Source: Actinomycetes bacterium
GTDB lineage: Bacteria > Actinomycetota > Thermoleophilia > Solirubrobacterales > Solirubrobacteraceae
Direction of reading: 5' to 3'
DNA: 43,997 bases
Assembly: GCA_021792455.1 (NCBI GenBank)
Contig: JAJYUP010000013.1
Span: 1-43,997 of the forward strand
In this document: piece after piece, positions 26,967 to 35,290 of the stretch
Layout of the letters: the number at the start of each line of letters is the position of its first letter
How positions within the stretch are numbered: the stretch's first letter is position 1
Notes under the pieces: model-generated
The model's database searches: none
Told to the model about the DNA's origin: nothing
Seen by the model: the letters and a program-made list of their open reading frames with translations, nothing else
Position numbers and translations under genes: made by a program

Positions 26967-28541
26967 TCAGCCTGCGAGCGCGCCTGCCTGCTCCACTGCG
27001 CCTTCGCCCGCCGCCTCGCGGTCGGTCGAGGCGACGAAGTCGCCGCTTCTCACGAGGGTGAAGGCACAGATCGCGCCGATGAAGGCGACGCCTGCGGCGA
27101 TCAGCACGATTCTGTCCAGCGCGTTCGCGAATCCACCACGATAAGCGTGGGCGAGCGCTGCCGCGGTGCCCGCTCGGAGGCTGTGGAAGACCTCTGCCAC
27201 TTCGCCTGAGGCGAGCAGCGTCGCAAGACGACCGTGCGCGGCGCTCTCCGCAGCCGCCGCAACCCCTCCATGCGCCAGAGAGCCCATCGTGCTGCTCACG
27301 ACCTCGTGCTCGAAGATCGCGCCGAGCCCGGCGATCCCTGTCGCGATGCCCACCTGACGGAAGGTGCTGTTGATGCCGGAGGCCATGCCGCTGCGGGAGA
27401 AGTGCACGACCCCGATCGCCGTCGAGGCGAGTGGCGGATTCACCAAACCGACGCCTGCGCCTGCGAGCACGAAGCCGGGCACGAGGACGGTCCAGCTGCT
27501 GCCAGCGCTCACCGCGCTCATCGCCGCAAGCCCTGCACCGACGAGCACGAGGCCGAAGCCGAGCAGCAGCCTCACAGGCACGTGCACCGTCAAGCGGCCT
27601 GCGATCGGGGCGACGGCGAAGGAGAGCAGGGTCACAGGAAGGAAGCGCAGGCCCGCCGCCAGCGCGCTGTAGCCGAGCACGTCCTGGATGTAGAGGGTGA
27701 GGTACAGAAACATTGCGAAGATCGACGCTGAGAGCGCGAAGGCGACGATGCTCGCGCCGAGAAACGCCCGCCTCCTGAACAGGGACAGGTCGAGCATCGG
27801 GCGCTGCTGGACCAGCTCCGCGGTCAGGAACACGCACATCAGCGCCCCTGATCCGATCAGGAAGGCGAGGATGAGGGTTGAGCTCCACCCTTCTTCGTTG
27901 CCCTCTGAGAGTGCGTAGACGAGCAGGAAGAGGGCTCCTGAGAAGGTGATCAAGCCGACCCAGTCGACCCTGGTCGCCTCTCGGTCGCGCGACTCCGCCA
28001 CCTTCAGCACGCTCAGCAGCAGCGCGGCCGCTCCGATCGGCACGTTGACGAAGAAGATCCATTTCCAGCCGATACCGGAGGTGATGATCCCCCCGAGCAC
28101 GGGGCCGACTGCGACCGCTGCGCCTGTCACCGCGCCGAAGGCGCCGAAGGCGACACCCCGCTCACGGCCGTGGAAGGCCTGCGCGATCAACGCGAGCGAG
28201 GTTGCGAACATCAGCGCACCGCCGATCCCCTGCGCCGCGCGCGCGAGGTTCAGCATCAACGGGCTCGTTGAGAGCCCGCTCACCGCAGAGCAGCAGGTGA
28301 ACAGCAGAAGCCCCGCAAGGAAGACGCGCTTGCGCCCGATCAGGTCGGCGAGGGCGCCACCAGTCAGGAGGAACGCTGCGAGCGTCAGCGCGTAGGCGTT
28401 GACGACCCACTGCAGGTCGGAGAAGGAGGCGTGCAGTGAGCGTTGGATCGATGGCAGCGCAACGTTCACGACAGTGATGTCGAGCAGAAGCATGAAGATC
28501 GCGACGCAGACCGCGATCAGCGTCCACCACTTGCGCTCCAT
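26967..28541 (-). CDS. MFS drug exporter, DHA2 (EmrB/QacA) family, 14 membrane segments
   Basis: 524 aa. It begins MERKWWTLIAVCVAIFMLLLD with the family motif LDITVVNVALPSIQ, then motif A as GALADLIGRKRVF. The helix pattern agrees with the 14-TM proton-drug antiporters. The C-terminal ~25 residues are acidic and Ala-rich. The ATG at 28541 starts at helix 1; an upstream frame extension has no domain character. The MerR gene upstream on the same strand (84 bp) is a likely regulator. Confidence 0.92.
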   Translation of the reverse strand: MERKWWTLIAVCVAIFMLLLDITVVNVALPSIQRSLHASFSDLQWVVNAYALTLAAFLLTGGALADLIGRKRVFLAGLLLFTCCSAVSGLSTSPLMLNLARAAQGIGGALMFATSLALIAQAFHGRERGVAFGAFGAVTGAAVAVGPVLGGIITSGIGWKWIFFVNVPIGAAALLLSVLKVAESRDREATRVDWVGLITFSGALFLLVYALSEGNEEGWSSTLILAFLIGSGALMCVFLTAELVQQRPMLDLSLFRRRAFLGASIVAFALSASIFAMFLYLTLYIQDVLGYSALAAGLRFLPVTLLSFAVAPIAGRLTVHVPVRLLLGFGLVLVGAGLAAMSAVSAGSSWTVLVPGFVLAGAGVGLVNPPLASTAIGVVHFSRSGMASGINSTFRQVGIATGIAGLGAIFEHEVVSSTMGSLAHGGVAAAAESAAHGRLATLLASGEVAEVFHSLRAGTAAALAHAYRGGFANALDRIVLIAAGVAFIGAICAFTLVRSGDFVASTDREAAGEGAVEQAGALAG

Positions 28542-28624
28542 GGAGGCCAGCCTAGCGGCGCATCGGCCGGCGGTTCGGAGGCGGCGCGGCCGCTCGTTCG
28601 GGCGGATCGGCGAGACGCGTGCCA

Positions 28625-29134
28625 TCAGCCACTGCGAAGCTCCTCGATCCTGCATCTGATCCGCCTGCGCGCGCTGCACAGCTCCTCCTGCAGGCGGGTG
28701 AGGTCGGCAAGGCGCGCCTGCACGAGCTCGAGCTGCTTCTCGACGTGCTCGAGAGCCTCTTCGAGCAGGCCCTTCCGTCTGTTCGCGTCGACGCCGCCAC
28801 GTCGCAGCTGCTCTTTCACCGCGGATCGCGCCTCCTCGGCGGCGAGCAGCGTCTTCAGCTGCTCGAGAGAGACGCCGAGCAGCTGCTTGAAGCGCATCAC
28901 CTCTCGGAGGCGGTCGACCTCCTCCTCGGAGTAGAGCCTGTGCGACCCGCTCGTTCTCGGCAGCGACTCTTGCAGAAGCCCGATTTCCTCGTAGTAGCGG
29001 ATCGTCCTTGGTGTCGTGCCGACAAGCTTTGCGACGTCTCCGATGCGCAGCGCCCCCGCAGGGGAGAGGGCGTCTGCCGCCCCCGTCGAGCCGATCGCAG
29101 GCTGCGGTCTGAGCCCAGGGGTCGTCTTCGTCAT
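28625..29134 (-). CDS. MerR-family transcriptional regulator
   Basis: 169 aa. MerR HTH: LRIGDVAKLVGTTPRTIRYY at ~30-49, then EEIGLL and the wing GSHRLYSEEEVDRL. A long coiled coil of Leu, Glu and Gln (~100-150) should mediate dimerisation. It has no paired Cys for metal sensing, so a drug or general stress role is more likely. The start could also be ATG 29155. It precedes the DHA2 exporter on the same strand and is divergent from msrB. Confidence 0.9.
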   Translation of the reverse strand: MTKTTPGLRPQPAIGSTGAADALSPAGALRIGDVAKLVGTTPRTIRYYEEIGLLQESLPRTSGSHRLYSEEEVDRLREVMRFKQLLGVSLEQLKTLLAAEEARSAVKEQLRRGGVDANRRKGLLEEALEHVEKQLELVQARLADLTRLQEELCSARRRIRCRIEELRSG

Positions 29135-29279
29135 CTGTTCAGAGGGATGCTTCACAACAGTTCTCGCCTACGGTGGTGGCGGAAGGCTCGCTGTCTCGCA
29201 AGCTCACGTCAACGTAAGGATTGGATGGTAGCGTCGAGCGTGCTAGAACCGCTGCAGCGAATTCGATGCTGGAGGCGCG

Positions 29280-29690
29280 ATGGAGCGCAGGATCATCAAG
29301 AGCGATGAGGAGTGGCGCCGTCAGCTCTCGCGAGAGAGCTATGAGATCCTGCGTCAGGCCGGCACTGAGCTCCCGTTCAGCGGGCAGTATGTCGACACCG
29401 ACGATGAGGGCGTCTATAGGTGCGCCGGATGCGGCGCAGAGCTGTTCCGCTCGCAGGCGAAGTTCCACTCTTCCAGCGGGTGGCCAAGCTTCACGCAGCC
29501 GATGCTCGCCGACGCCGTCGAGCTGAGGGAGGACAAGAGCCACTTCATGCTGCGTACTGAGGTGCTCTGTCGAGGCTGTGGCGGCCACTTGGGCCACGTC
29601 TTCGACGACGGACCCGCCCCTACGGGACAGCGGTGGTGCATCAACTCTGCTGCCCTGCGCTTCGCACCAGAGGAGCCTCCAAAGGGGTGA
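29280..29690 (+). CDS. msrB: Peptide-methionine (R)-S-oxide reductase MsrB
   Basis: 136 aa. It repairs the R form of methionine sulfoxide. Two zinc CxxC pairs (CAGC ~50, CRGC ~97), SSSGWPSF, GGHLGHVFDDGP, and the catalytic Cys in RWCINSAALRF all match. GGAGG lies 5 nt before the ATG. Its S-form counterpart msrA is 2.5 kb downstream on the other strand. Confidence 0.96.
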   Translation: MERRIIKSDEEWRRQLSRESYEILRQAGTELPFSGQYVDTDDEGVYRCAGCGAELFRSQAKFHSSSGWPSFTQPMLADAVELREDKSHFMLRTEVLCRGCGGHLGHVFDDGPAPTGQRWCINSAALRFAPEEPPKG

Positions 29691-29742
29691 GGCGCCTCGC
29701 GGCAGCGCCGGCGTCGCCTGCAAGCGCCTTCAGGCGGCGCAG

Positions 29743-30054
29743 ATGGTGATGGTCGGCCACAACAAGCGCCTCAGCGAGCCCCTGCGCTCGACGACCGCTG
29801 GCAGGATCGGTGCGCTGCTCGTCGCCTCTGGCATTCTCTGCGCGACGGTTGCGGTGCTCGTCATCGGCCTCACCTCCTCTGCGAGGCTCCGCCCTGGGTG
29901 CATCTCCGTCAGCTCTGCGAGCACGGTTGGAGGCGTTCTCACGAGCGCCTGCGGCAGCAGGGCGAAGGAGATCTGCGCGCATCCTGCAGAGAACCCTGGA
30001 CTCGCTCTGCATCACAGGCTCCAAGAGGCCTGCAGGCGCGCGCGCCTGCCGTAG
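29743..30054 (+). CDS. Small membrane or exported protein, unknown
   Basis: 103 aa. After ~20 polar residues comes one strong hydrophobic segment (IGALLVASGILCATVAVLVI), then an outer part with three Cys (RPGCISVSS, TSACGSRA, EICAHP) and a late RLQEACRRARLP. The Cys spacing suggests disulphides outside the cell, with the helix as anchor or uncleaved signal. ATG 29749 is an alternative start. It lies 52 bp past msrB in the same direction, so a joint transcript is possible. No family recognised. Confidence 0.55.
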   Translation: MVMVGHNKRLSEPLRSTTAGRIGALLVASGILCATVAVLVIGLTSSARLRPGCISVSSASTVGGVLTSACGSRAKEICAHPAENPGLALHHRLQEACRRARLP

Positions 30055-30070
30055 CGCGTCGCGGGTGACG

Positions 30071-30170
30071 TGCCGTGCGCCCGTCGCGCGTTTCAGCCGC
30101 AGCGCCGCGTGCCCGTCGCGTCCTGCCGCCGCAGCGCCCCAGTGCGCAAGCGCCGTGTGCCCGTCGCGTC
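30071..30170. repeat. Three 20-bp near-copies upstream of amt
   Basis: Copies of a sequence like CGCCGTGTGCCCGTCGCGTC are at 30071-30090, 30103-30122 and 30151-30170, with 1-4 differences. The gap 30055-30348 (294 bp) holds no convincing gene. Confidence 0.75.
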
Positions 30171-30305
30171 CAGCGCTCCTCATCCCGCAGCTCCGCGCGC
30201 CTTGGCCAGATGTCGAAACATCACGTCGAAGCGTTGGCCAAGGCTCCCTACCGAATGCGCCTCAGCCTCGATTCCATGCTCGCAACGTGGCTGGCGCCCC
30301 GCGAT

Positions 30306-30337
30306 CGCTCGTGGGTGTCGGCTTCCACCCACGAGCG
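30306..30337 (+). promoter_or_regulatory. Perfect hairpin next to the amt ribosome site
   Basis: CGCTCGTGGGTG (30306-30317) pairs with CACCCACGAGCG (30326-30337) across an 8-nt loop. The stem ends 3 nt before GGAGG (30341-30345), which itself lies 3 nt before the amt ATG. In the mRNA it could limit ribosome access; as DNA it could be an operator. Confidence 0.5.
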
Positions 30338-30348
30338 AATGGAGGCAC

Positions 30349-31752
30349 ATGCACTTCGCGACGGTCGCAGAATGGACCCCCTACCTCAAATGGCTCAACC
30401 CAGGCGACAACGCCTGGCAGATGACGGCTGCGACGCTCGTCGGGCTGATGAGCGTCCCCGGGCTTGCCGTCTTCTATGGCGGGGTGATGCAGAAGCGCTG
30501 GTCTGTCAACAGCATGATGCTCACGTTCGTCGCCTTCTCGCTCGTCCTCGTCGCCTGGTGCCTCTGGGCGTTCAAGATGGGCTTTGGCCAGCCGATCGGC
30601 AACGGCAGCGGCTTCTTCTCCACCTTCTGGGGCGTGCCTGGGAGCATCCTTGGACACGTCGGCGAGGAGGGCCAGGCGCTCATCCCGTCGATAAAGACCG
30701 GGCCGCCGTTCCATTTCCCGACCTCGACGCTCGCCTACTTCCAGTTCGTCTTCGCCGCGATCACTCCGATCCTCATGCTCGGCTCCGTGCTCGGCAGGAT
30801 CAACCTGAAGGCCTGGATCCCGTTCGTGCTGCTCTGGATCACCGTCGTCTACACGATCAATGCGTTCCTCATCTGGGGAGGCGGATTCTTCGCCGCCCAT
30901 GGGGCCATCGACTACTCAGGCGGCTACGTCATCCACCTCGCAGCTGGCGTCTCAGGGTTCGTCGCAGCCGCGGTGATCGGGCCAAGGCTCCAGCGCGACA
31001 GGGAGATCGACGCCCCGAACAACCTGCTGATGGTCGCCGTCGGGGCGGGTCTGTTGTGGCTTGGTTGGAACGGATTCAACGGCGGCGACTCCTACTATGC
31101 AGGCGCGAACGCCTCCGCTGCGGTGCTCAACACGAACCTCTGCACCGCGGTTGCGATGCTCGTCTGGATCGGCTGGGACTACGTCTACAAGGACAAGCCA
31201 TCGCTGCTCGGCTCGATCAACGGCATGATCACCGGGCTCGTCGCGATCACACCTGCAGCCGGGTTCGTCAACGGATATGGAGCGCTCATCATCGGCGTCG
31301 TCGCCTCGACGATCGTGTGGATGGCGATCAGGTACCTGAGCAGGGCGCCTCTGTTCAGAAAGGTCGACGACACCCTTGGCGTCGTCTACACCCATGGGAT
31401 CGCGGGACTGTGCGGCGGCCTGCTCGTTGGGGTGCTTGCGAACTCGAAGATCATCGAGTACTTCGGGCTGAAAGGAACAGCTGCGATCTCCGCAGTCGGT
31501 GGCCTGCACCTGCTGAAGTGGCAGGCGCTCACCGCGCTGTGGGTCATTCTCTTCAGCGGGACCGCGACGTACATCCTTCTCAAGCTCGTTGGCATCTTCA
31601 TCCCGCTCAGGCTCTCTGAGAGGGAGCTCGAGATCGGCGATCACGCGATCCACGGCAACGAGGTCTACCCGTCGGACGTGCCGACGCTTGGCGGCCCTCA
31701 TCACGCCCCTTGGAGTGCGCCCGCCCCCGCCCTCGAGGGCGGCTCGAGCTGA
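30349..31752 (+). CDS. amt: Ammonium transporter, Amt family
   Basis: 467 aa, about 11 membrane segments. It conducts ammonium into the cell. GLAVFYGGVMQKR near residue 40 is the usual first signature. The two channel histidines are in YVIHLAAGVSG and YTHGIAGLCGG. GGNNL-type motifs are replaced by LWLGWNGFNGG, which is normal. The tail (after IPLRLSERELEIGDHAIHGNE) ends Pro/Ala-rich. The ATG follows GGAGG and the 30306 hairpin. No PII gene is adjacent. Confidence 0.94.
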   Translation: MHFATVAEWTPYLKWLNPGDNAWQMTAATLVGLMSVPGLAVFYGGVMQKRWSVNSMMLTFVAFSLVLVAWCLWAFKMGFGQPIGNGSGFFSTFWGVPGSILGHVGEEGQALIPSIKTGPPFHFPTSTLAYFQFVFAAITPILMLGSVLGRINLKAWIPFVLLWITVVYTINAFLIWGGGFFAAHGAIDYSGGYVIHLAAGVSGFVAAAVIGPRLQRDREIDAPNNLLMVAVGAGLLWLGWNGFNGGDSYYAGANASAAVLNTNLCTAVAMLVWIGWDYVYKDKPSLLGSINGMITGLVAITPAAGFVNGYGALIIGVVASTIVWMAIRYLSRAPLFRKVDDTLGVVYTHGIAGLCGGLLVGVLANSKIIEYFGLKGTAAISAVGGLHLLKWQALTALWVILFSGTATYILLKLVGIFIPLRLSERELEIGDHAIHGNEVYPSDVPTLGGPHHAPWSAPAPALEGGSS

Positions 31753-31775
31753 GACGCAGGCTCACAGGACCATCG

Positions 31776-31811
31776 ACGACGGCCAGGCATCTGCCTGGCC
31801 GTCGTTTCGTT
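31776..31811 (+). terminator. Terminator of amt
   Basis: ACGACGGCCAGGCA (31776-31789) pairs perfectly with TGCCTGGCCGTCGT (31792-31805), followed by TTCGTT. It begins 24 bp after the amt stop. Confidence 0.8.
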
Positions 31812-31829
31812 GGAGGTCGATGGAGGGGT

Positions 31830-31902
31830 GACCGCGGCGCATGCGCCGCGGTCCAGGGTCGGCGCATGCGCCGACCCACAGGGGCGCGCATGCGCGCCCC
31901 TG
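31830..31902. repeat. Three consecutive perfect palindromes with a GCATGC core
   Basis: Perfect palindromes of 24, 22 and 24 bp lie at 31830-31853, 31856-31877 and 31879-31902. All share the centre CGCATGCG, but their outer arms differ. Centres are 25 and 24 bp apart. They sit between the convergent amt and 69-aa membrane protein genes. Confidence 0.9.
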
Positions 31903-31937
31903 CACAGATGAGAGGGGAGGGGGAGCGGGAGCTGCTC

Positions 31938-32147
31938 CTAGCCGAAGTGGCCCCAGTGGGCGGCGACGATGAGAAGCACCCCGCCCGCCGCGAGCAGGGC
32001 TCCCGCCAGCATCGTCCTGCCCGGAGCGAATCTCAGCGGCGGCAGGTGGGCGAGTACGACCCAGACGCCGGCTATCGCGATCAGCAGGAAGCCGATCTCC
32101 GCGAGATGCCTGCCGGTTTCGACCGTCATCGCAAACAGAAAGCTCAT
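31938..32147 (-). CDS. Small two-helix membrane protein coupled to msrA
   Basis: 69 aa with two hydrophobic segments ([20 protein letters not shown], then [20 protein letters not shown]) joined by a basic loop [10 protein letters not shown]. Its ATG overlaps the msrA stop as ATGA, so the two are coupled. The ending HWGHFG is His-rich. No family recognised; it could help repair oxidised proteins at the membrane, but only the coupling suggests this. Confidence 0.7.
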   Translation of the reverse strand: MSFLFAMTVETGRHLAEIGFLLIAIAGVWVVLAHLPPLRFAPGRTMLAGALLAAGGVLLIVAAHWGHFG

Positions 32148-32878
32148 CCAGTCCCCACTTCCAGTGTCGAGGTCGGTGCCTGCGTGCTCGTGGTCGGGGA
32201 AGCGGGATCGCCCCCATCCCCGTCTCTCATGCGCTGTGTGTCCGTGCCGATCGGGCAGGCGATGCCCGTGCCCCCGAGTCCGCAGTACCCAGAGGGATTC
32301 TTCGCGAGGTACTGCTGGTGGTGAGCCTCGGCATAGTAGAAGTGCGAAGCATGCGCGATATCGGTTGTGATATCGCCGAACCGCCTGGATCGCAGAGCAT
32401 CTCCATAGAGGCGTCTCGATGCTGCCGCCGCGTCGCGCTGGGCCTGTCCATTCGTGAAGATCGCGGAGCGATACTGCGTGCCGACGTCGTTTCCCTGACG
32501 CATCCCCTGAGTCGGGTCGTGTCCCTCCCAGAATGTCTTCAGGAGCCGCTCGTAGGGGATCTGATCGGGCCTGAAGACGACTAGGACCGCCTCAGCATGC
32601 CCGGTCATTCCTGAGCAGACCTCCTCATAAGTCGGGTTCGGGGTGTATCCGCCGCTGTAGCCGACCGCTGTGACGTGCACGCCTGGGAGTCGCCAGAACA
32701 GCCTCTCCGCCCCCCAGAAGCAGCCAAGCGCAAAGATCGCCGTCTCGCAGCCCTCTGGGAAGGGTGGTTGCAGCGGCGTTGCAAGAACGTGATGGATGCC
32801 GTCTGAGAGCACTGGGTCCGCCCGCCCCTCGAGGGCCTCACGCTCGTTGACGAGCCGCGTCTTTGAGGAGCCGAGCAT
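32144..32878 (-). CDS. msrA: Peptide-methionine (S)-S-oxide reductase MsrA
   Basis: 244 aa. It repairs the S form of methionine sulfoxide. The catalytic motif [11 protein letters not shown], then [49 protein letters not shown] and the late [20 protein letters not shown] are all intact. The ATG at 32878 gives a normal N-terminus; the frame stays open ~107 codons upstream through repeats, which I leave out. The ~35-residue tail is Thr/Ser/Pro-rich. A small membrane protein is coupled downstream. Confidence 0.94.
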   Translation of the reverse strand: MLGSSKTRLVNEREALEGRADPVLSDGIHHVLATPLQPPFPEGCETAIFALGCFWGAERLFWRLPGVHVTAVGYSGGYTPNPTYEEVCSGMTGHAEAVLVVFRPDQIPYERLLKTFWEGHDPTQGMRQGNDVGTQYRSAIFTNGQAQRDAAAASRRLYGDALRSRRFGDITTDIAHASHFYYAEAHHQQYLAKNPSGYCGLGGTGIACPIGTDTQRMRDGDGGDPASPTTSTQAPTSTLEVGTG

Positions 32879-33086
32879 CAGAGAGCCAAGTGTACATGCG
32901 CACGAGGTCGTCCACTGCTCAGCGCCTGGACGCCTGCTGTCCGACCGACTCCCCGGCGCGCGGCGCGCTCTTCGCGGTCGGGGTTTCGTTTCTCGGGCAG
33001 CGGGCAACACTGACTGCAGGAGCATCCCTCCCTCATTCCCTCCCCCGATCGGCCCGCTGCCCCCGGCGGGCCGATCCGTCTGGGCA

Positions 33087-33174
33087 CGCGAGGAGCCTGA
33101 CCTCGCGGAGGGTGCGGTGCGGCAGCGGTCGAGATCCTTGGGGGCCTCATCTCGCGAAGAGCCTGATCTCGCGG
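33087..33174. repeat. 22-bp direct repeat pair, 66 bp apart, each partly palindromic
   Basis: Copies at 33087-33108 and 33153-33174 differ at two positions. The first (CGCGAGG-AGCCTGA-CCTCGCG plus G) is itself a 7-bp hairpin. They lie in the 365-bp divergent gap between msrA and the MFS gene; I see no gene in 32879-33243. Confidence 0.85.
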
Positions 33175-33230
33175 CCAGCTTCGCATCGCGGATCGGCATC
33201 CAGCGGAGGCTGTCCTCCTCCGGGGGCTGC

Positions 33231-33236
33231 TAGAAC
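33231..33236 (+). promoter_or_regulatory. Possible -10 box of a leaderless promoter
   Basis: TAGAAC ends 7 nt before the GTG at 33244; no Shine-Dalgarno is present. It is weaker than the other boxes because the last base is C. Confidence 0.35.
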
Positions 33237-33243
33237 GCGGGCG

Positions 33244-34575
33244 GTGAGCCCCCGCATCACGAAGCGGCTGACGTTCATCATGGCGCTTGGCTGTGGAGTG
33301 TCCGTCGGCAACCTCTACTACGCCCAGCCGCTCCTGAACGTCATCGCCCGCAGCCTTCACGTCGGGTACGGACAGGCGGGCCTCCTCGTCACGCTCAGCC
33401 AGATCGGCTACGCCCTCGGCCTCGTTTTGCTCGTGCCTCTCGGCGATCTCATCCAGAGGCGTCGACTCGTCGTCAGGACCCTTCTGCTCACGGCGATCTC
33501 GCTCGCTGCCGCGGGCCTCGCGCCGTCGCTGAACGCGCTCGACATCGCGATCTTCGTCGTCGGTGCGAGCACAGTCATCCCTCAGATCCTCGTGCCCTTT
33601 GCCGCGGAGCTCGCCCCAGCTGAGCAGCGGGGCAGGGTCGTTGGGGCGGTGATGAGCGGCCTGCTCGTAGGCGTGCTGCTCGCGCGCACGGTCGCTGGCG
33701 TGCTCGCCCAGCTCGGCAGCTGGCGGATCGCGTTTCTCGCAGCCGCCGGCGCGATGATCGCGCTCGCAGCGCTGCTGCGCAGGGAACTGCCTGAGGTGCC
33801 TGTGGCAGTGAAGATCAGCTATCGGGCACTGCTGCGCTCGGCTGGGTCGATCGCGCTCGAGGACTCGCTGATCAGGTGGCGCTCGCTCTTCGGCGCTGTC
33901 GGGTTCGCCTGCTTCAGCGTGCTGTGGACCTCGATCTCGTTCCTGCTCTCAGGCGCCCCATACCACCTCGGCCCGGCGCTCATCGGACTGTTCGGGCTGC
34001 TTGGCGCCGCTGGCGCGATGATGGCGAACGTCGCCGGCAGAATCGCCGACGCCGGGTTCACGCGCGCAGCGACCGGGGTCCTCTTCGCGCTGCTCAGCGC
34101 CTCATTCGGGCTGCTGATCGCCGGCAGGTCAGACCTGCTGCCCCTCATCGGCGGGATCCTGCTGCTCGATCTCTCCGTCCAGGGCATCCACATCCTCAAC
34201 CAGGCGACGATCTACGCCAGGCACCCAGAGGCGAGGGGCAGGGTGACGACGATCTACATGACGAGCTACTTCGCAGGTGGGGCGGTCGGCTCCGCGGTCG
34301 CATCCGCGCTGTATGGGAGCGAAGGGTGGCGGGGGGTCTGCCTGCTCGGCGCAGGCCTTGGGCTGCTTGGGCTGCTGTCATGGCTGCTCCAGGGCCTCGC
34401 GCGCGGACCTCGGCAGCGGCAGGGGACGGGGCTGCGATCCGGCGGGCAGGAGGCGTTCTCGCCACGCAGTCGGCGGCTCACAGCTCGCACTCGGCGAGGC
34501 ACCGCCGATTCCGAGCTTGCGAGCGCCGCCGATCAGGGGGAGGGCTCGCGCAGCGCGCCTGTGTCAGGGTCGTAG
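33244..34575 (+). CDS. MFS transporter, 12 membrane segments
   Basis: 443 aa. It starts ITKRLTFIMALGCGVSVGNL and continues YYAQPLLNVIA, a motif of an MFS subgroup often labelled as sugar- or drug-proton antiporters. Motif A appears as GDLIQRRRLVVR. The two halves each have six helices. The last ~50 residues are Arg/Gly/Ser-rich. The GTG start follows a -10 box. Its end overlaps the convergent carbonic anhydrase gene by 43 bp. The substrate is unknown. Confidence 0.88.
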   Translation: MSPRITKRLTFIMALGCGVSVGNLYYAQPLLNVIARSLHVGYGQAGLLVTLSQIGYALGLVLLVPLGDLIQRRRLVVRTLLLTAISLAAAGLAPSLNALDIAIFVVGASTVIPQILVPFAAELAPAEQRGRVVGAVMSGLLVGVLLARTVAGVLAQLGSWRIAFLAAAGAMIALAALLRRELPEVPVAVKISYRALLRSAGSIALEDSLIRWRSLFGAVGFACFSVLWTSISFLLSGAPYHLGPALIGLFGLLGAAGAMMANVAGRIADAGFTRAATGVLFALLSASFGLLIAGRSDLLPLIGGILLLDLSVQGIHILNQATIYARHPEARGRVTTIYMTSYFAGGAVGSAVASALYGSEGWRGVCLLGAGLGLLGLLSWLLQGLARGPRQRQGTGLRSGGQEAFSPRSRRLTARTRRGTADSELASAADQGEGSRSAPVSGS

Positions 34576-35024
34576 ATGAGGCCCCTCACCGTCTCGCGAA
34601 AGGGCAGCTCTCGGCTTGCGCGCAGCCGGGCGACGCTCGCCGCCAAGGTCGCCTCCAGGTCGTCGAAGGCGCCGAGCCGCCAGGAGGGGAGGACCCCACT
34701 CTCGGCGAGGGCGGCCTTGAAGTCGTCCTCTGAGGCGTTGAGCAGGCCGCACTGCTCATGCATGATCACGAGCACCTCCTGCGTTCCCAGCAGCCGCTGG
34801 GAGACGCTGAGGGACCGGATCGCATCATCGGTCGCAAGAGCTCCTGCGTTTCTGAGGATGTGCGCCTCGCCAACCCGAAGCCCAAGCATCCTCAGCGGGT
34901 CGAGGCGTGCGTCCATGCACGTCAGAACCGCGAGCTTGCGCTGTGGCGTCGCGGTGAGCTCAGGCGTTGCGAGCTGCTCGGAGCGCTGCGGTGCGGAGGC
35001 GAGGATCTCGTCTGTCGTCGTCAT
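34533..35024 (-). CDS. Beta-carbonic anhydrase
   Basis: 163 aa, a short beta-class enzyme that interconverts CO2 and bicarbonate. The zinc site is CMDARLDP (Cys with the Asp-Arg dyad, ~39) and HEQC (His and Cys, ~92-95). RNAGA and GTQEVLVI are also typical. It resembles the small mycobacterial Rv1284-type enzymes. ATG 35024 starts MTTTDEIL; the frame stays open upstream without domain character. Its 3' end overlaps the MFS gene tail. Confidence 0.93.
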   Translation of the reverse strand: MTTTDEILASAPQRSEQLATPELTATPQRKLAVLTCMDARLDPLRMLGLRVGEAHILRNAGALATDDAIRSLSVSQRLLGTQEVLVIMHEQCGLLNASEDDFKAALAESGVLPSWRLGAFDDLEATLAASVARLRASRELPFRETVRGLIYDPDTGALREPSP

Positions 35025-35125
35025 CGGCCTTCGTCCCTTCTCGGCGTGATCAGCCCCAATCCTCCGTCGCCCTCGTCGGAGGTGATCGTAGCTGTGGCAG
35101 CTGCGCACGTGCGTTGTGCTCCACA

Positions 35126-35215
35126 GCCCACCTCGCTCCAGGGCTCTGCGCGGCTGCTTGGCGCGGATCGGGCGGCGGTGACCCATCGCCCACCTCGCTG
35201 TCGGGCTCTACGCGG
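35126..35215. repeat. 28-bp imperfect direct repeat pair, 62 bp apart
   Basis: Copies at 35126-35153 and 35188-35215 share GCCCACCTCGCT and GGGCTCT/CGCGG, with about four mismatches, and a 34-bp spacer. They occupy the 311-bp region 35025-35335 between carbonic anhydrase and glcF, which otherwise shows no gene. Confidence 0.75.
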
Positions 35216-35290
35216 TTTGAGACGGCGCTTGCGAGCCCCCCTGCATTCGCTGCCCCGCTGCCGTCGCTTGGGTGCGCTGCCGTCCGCGCA

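Noticed and set aside
26662-28062. 466-codon open frame on the minus strand
   Set aside because: It overlaps the DHA2 exporter and TetR genes in other frames and is Arg-rich without any domain.
30206-30240. GlnR or AmtR operator upstream of amt
   Set aside because: GTCGAAAC and GTCGAAGC occur nearby, but spacing and sequence do not match a known box well enough.
30075-31619. 514-codon open frame on the plus strand
   Set aside because: It is a shadow of amt; the Arg/His-rich translation has no membrane helices or motifs.
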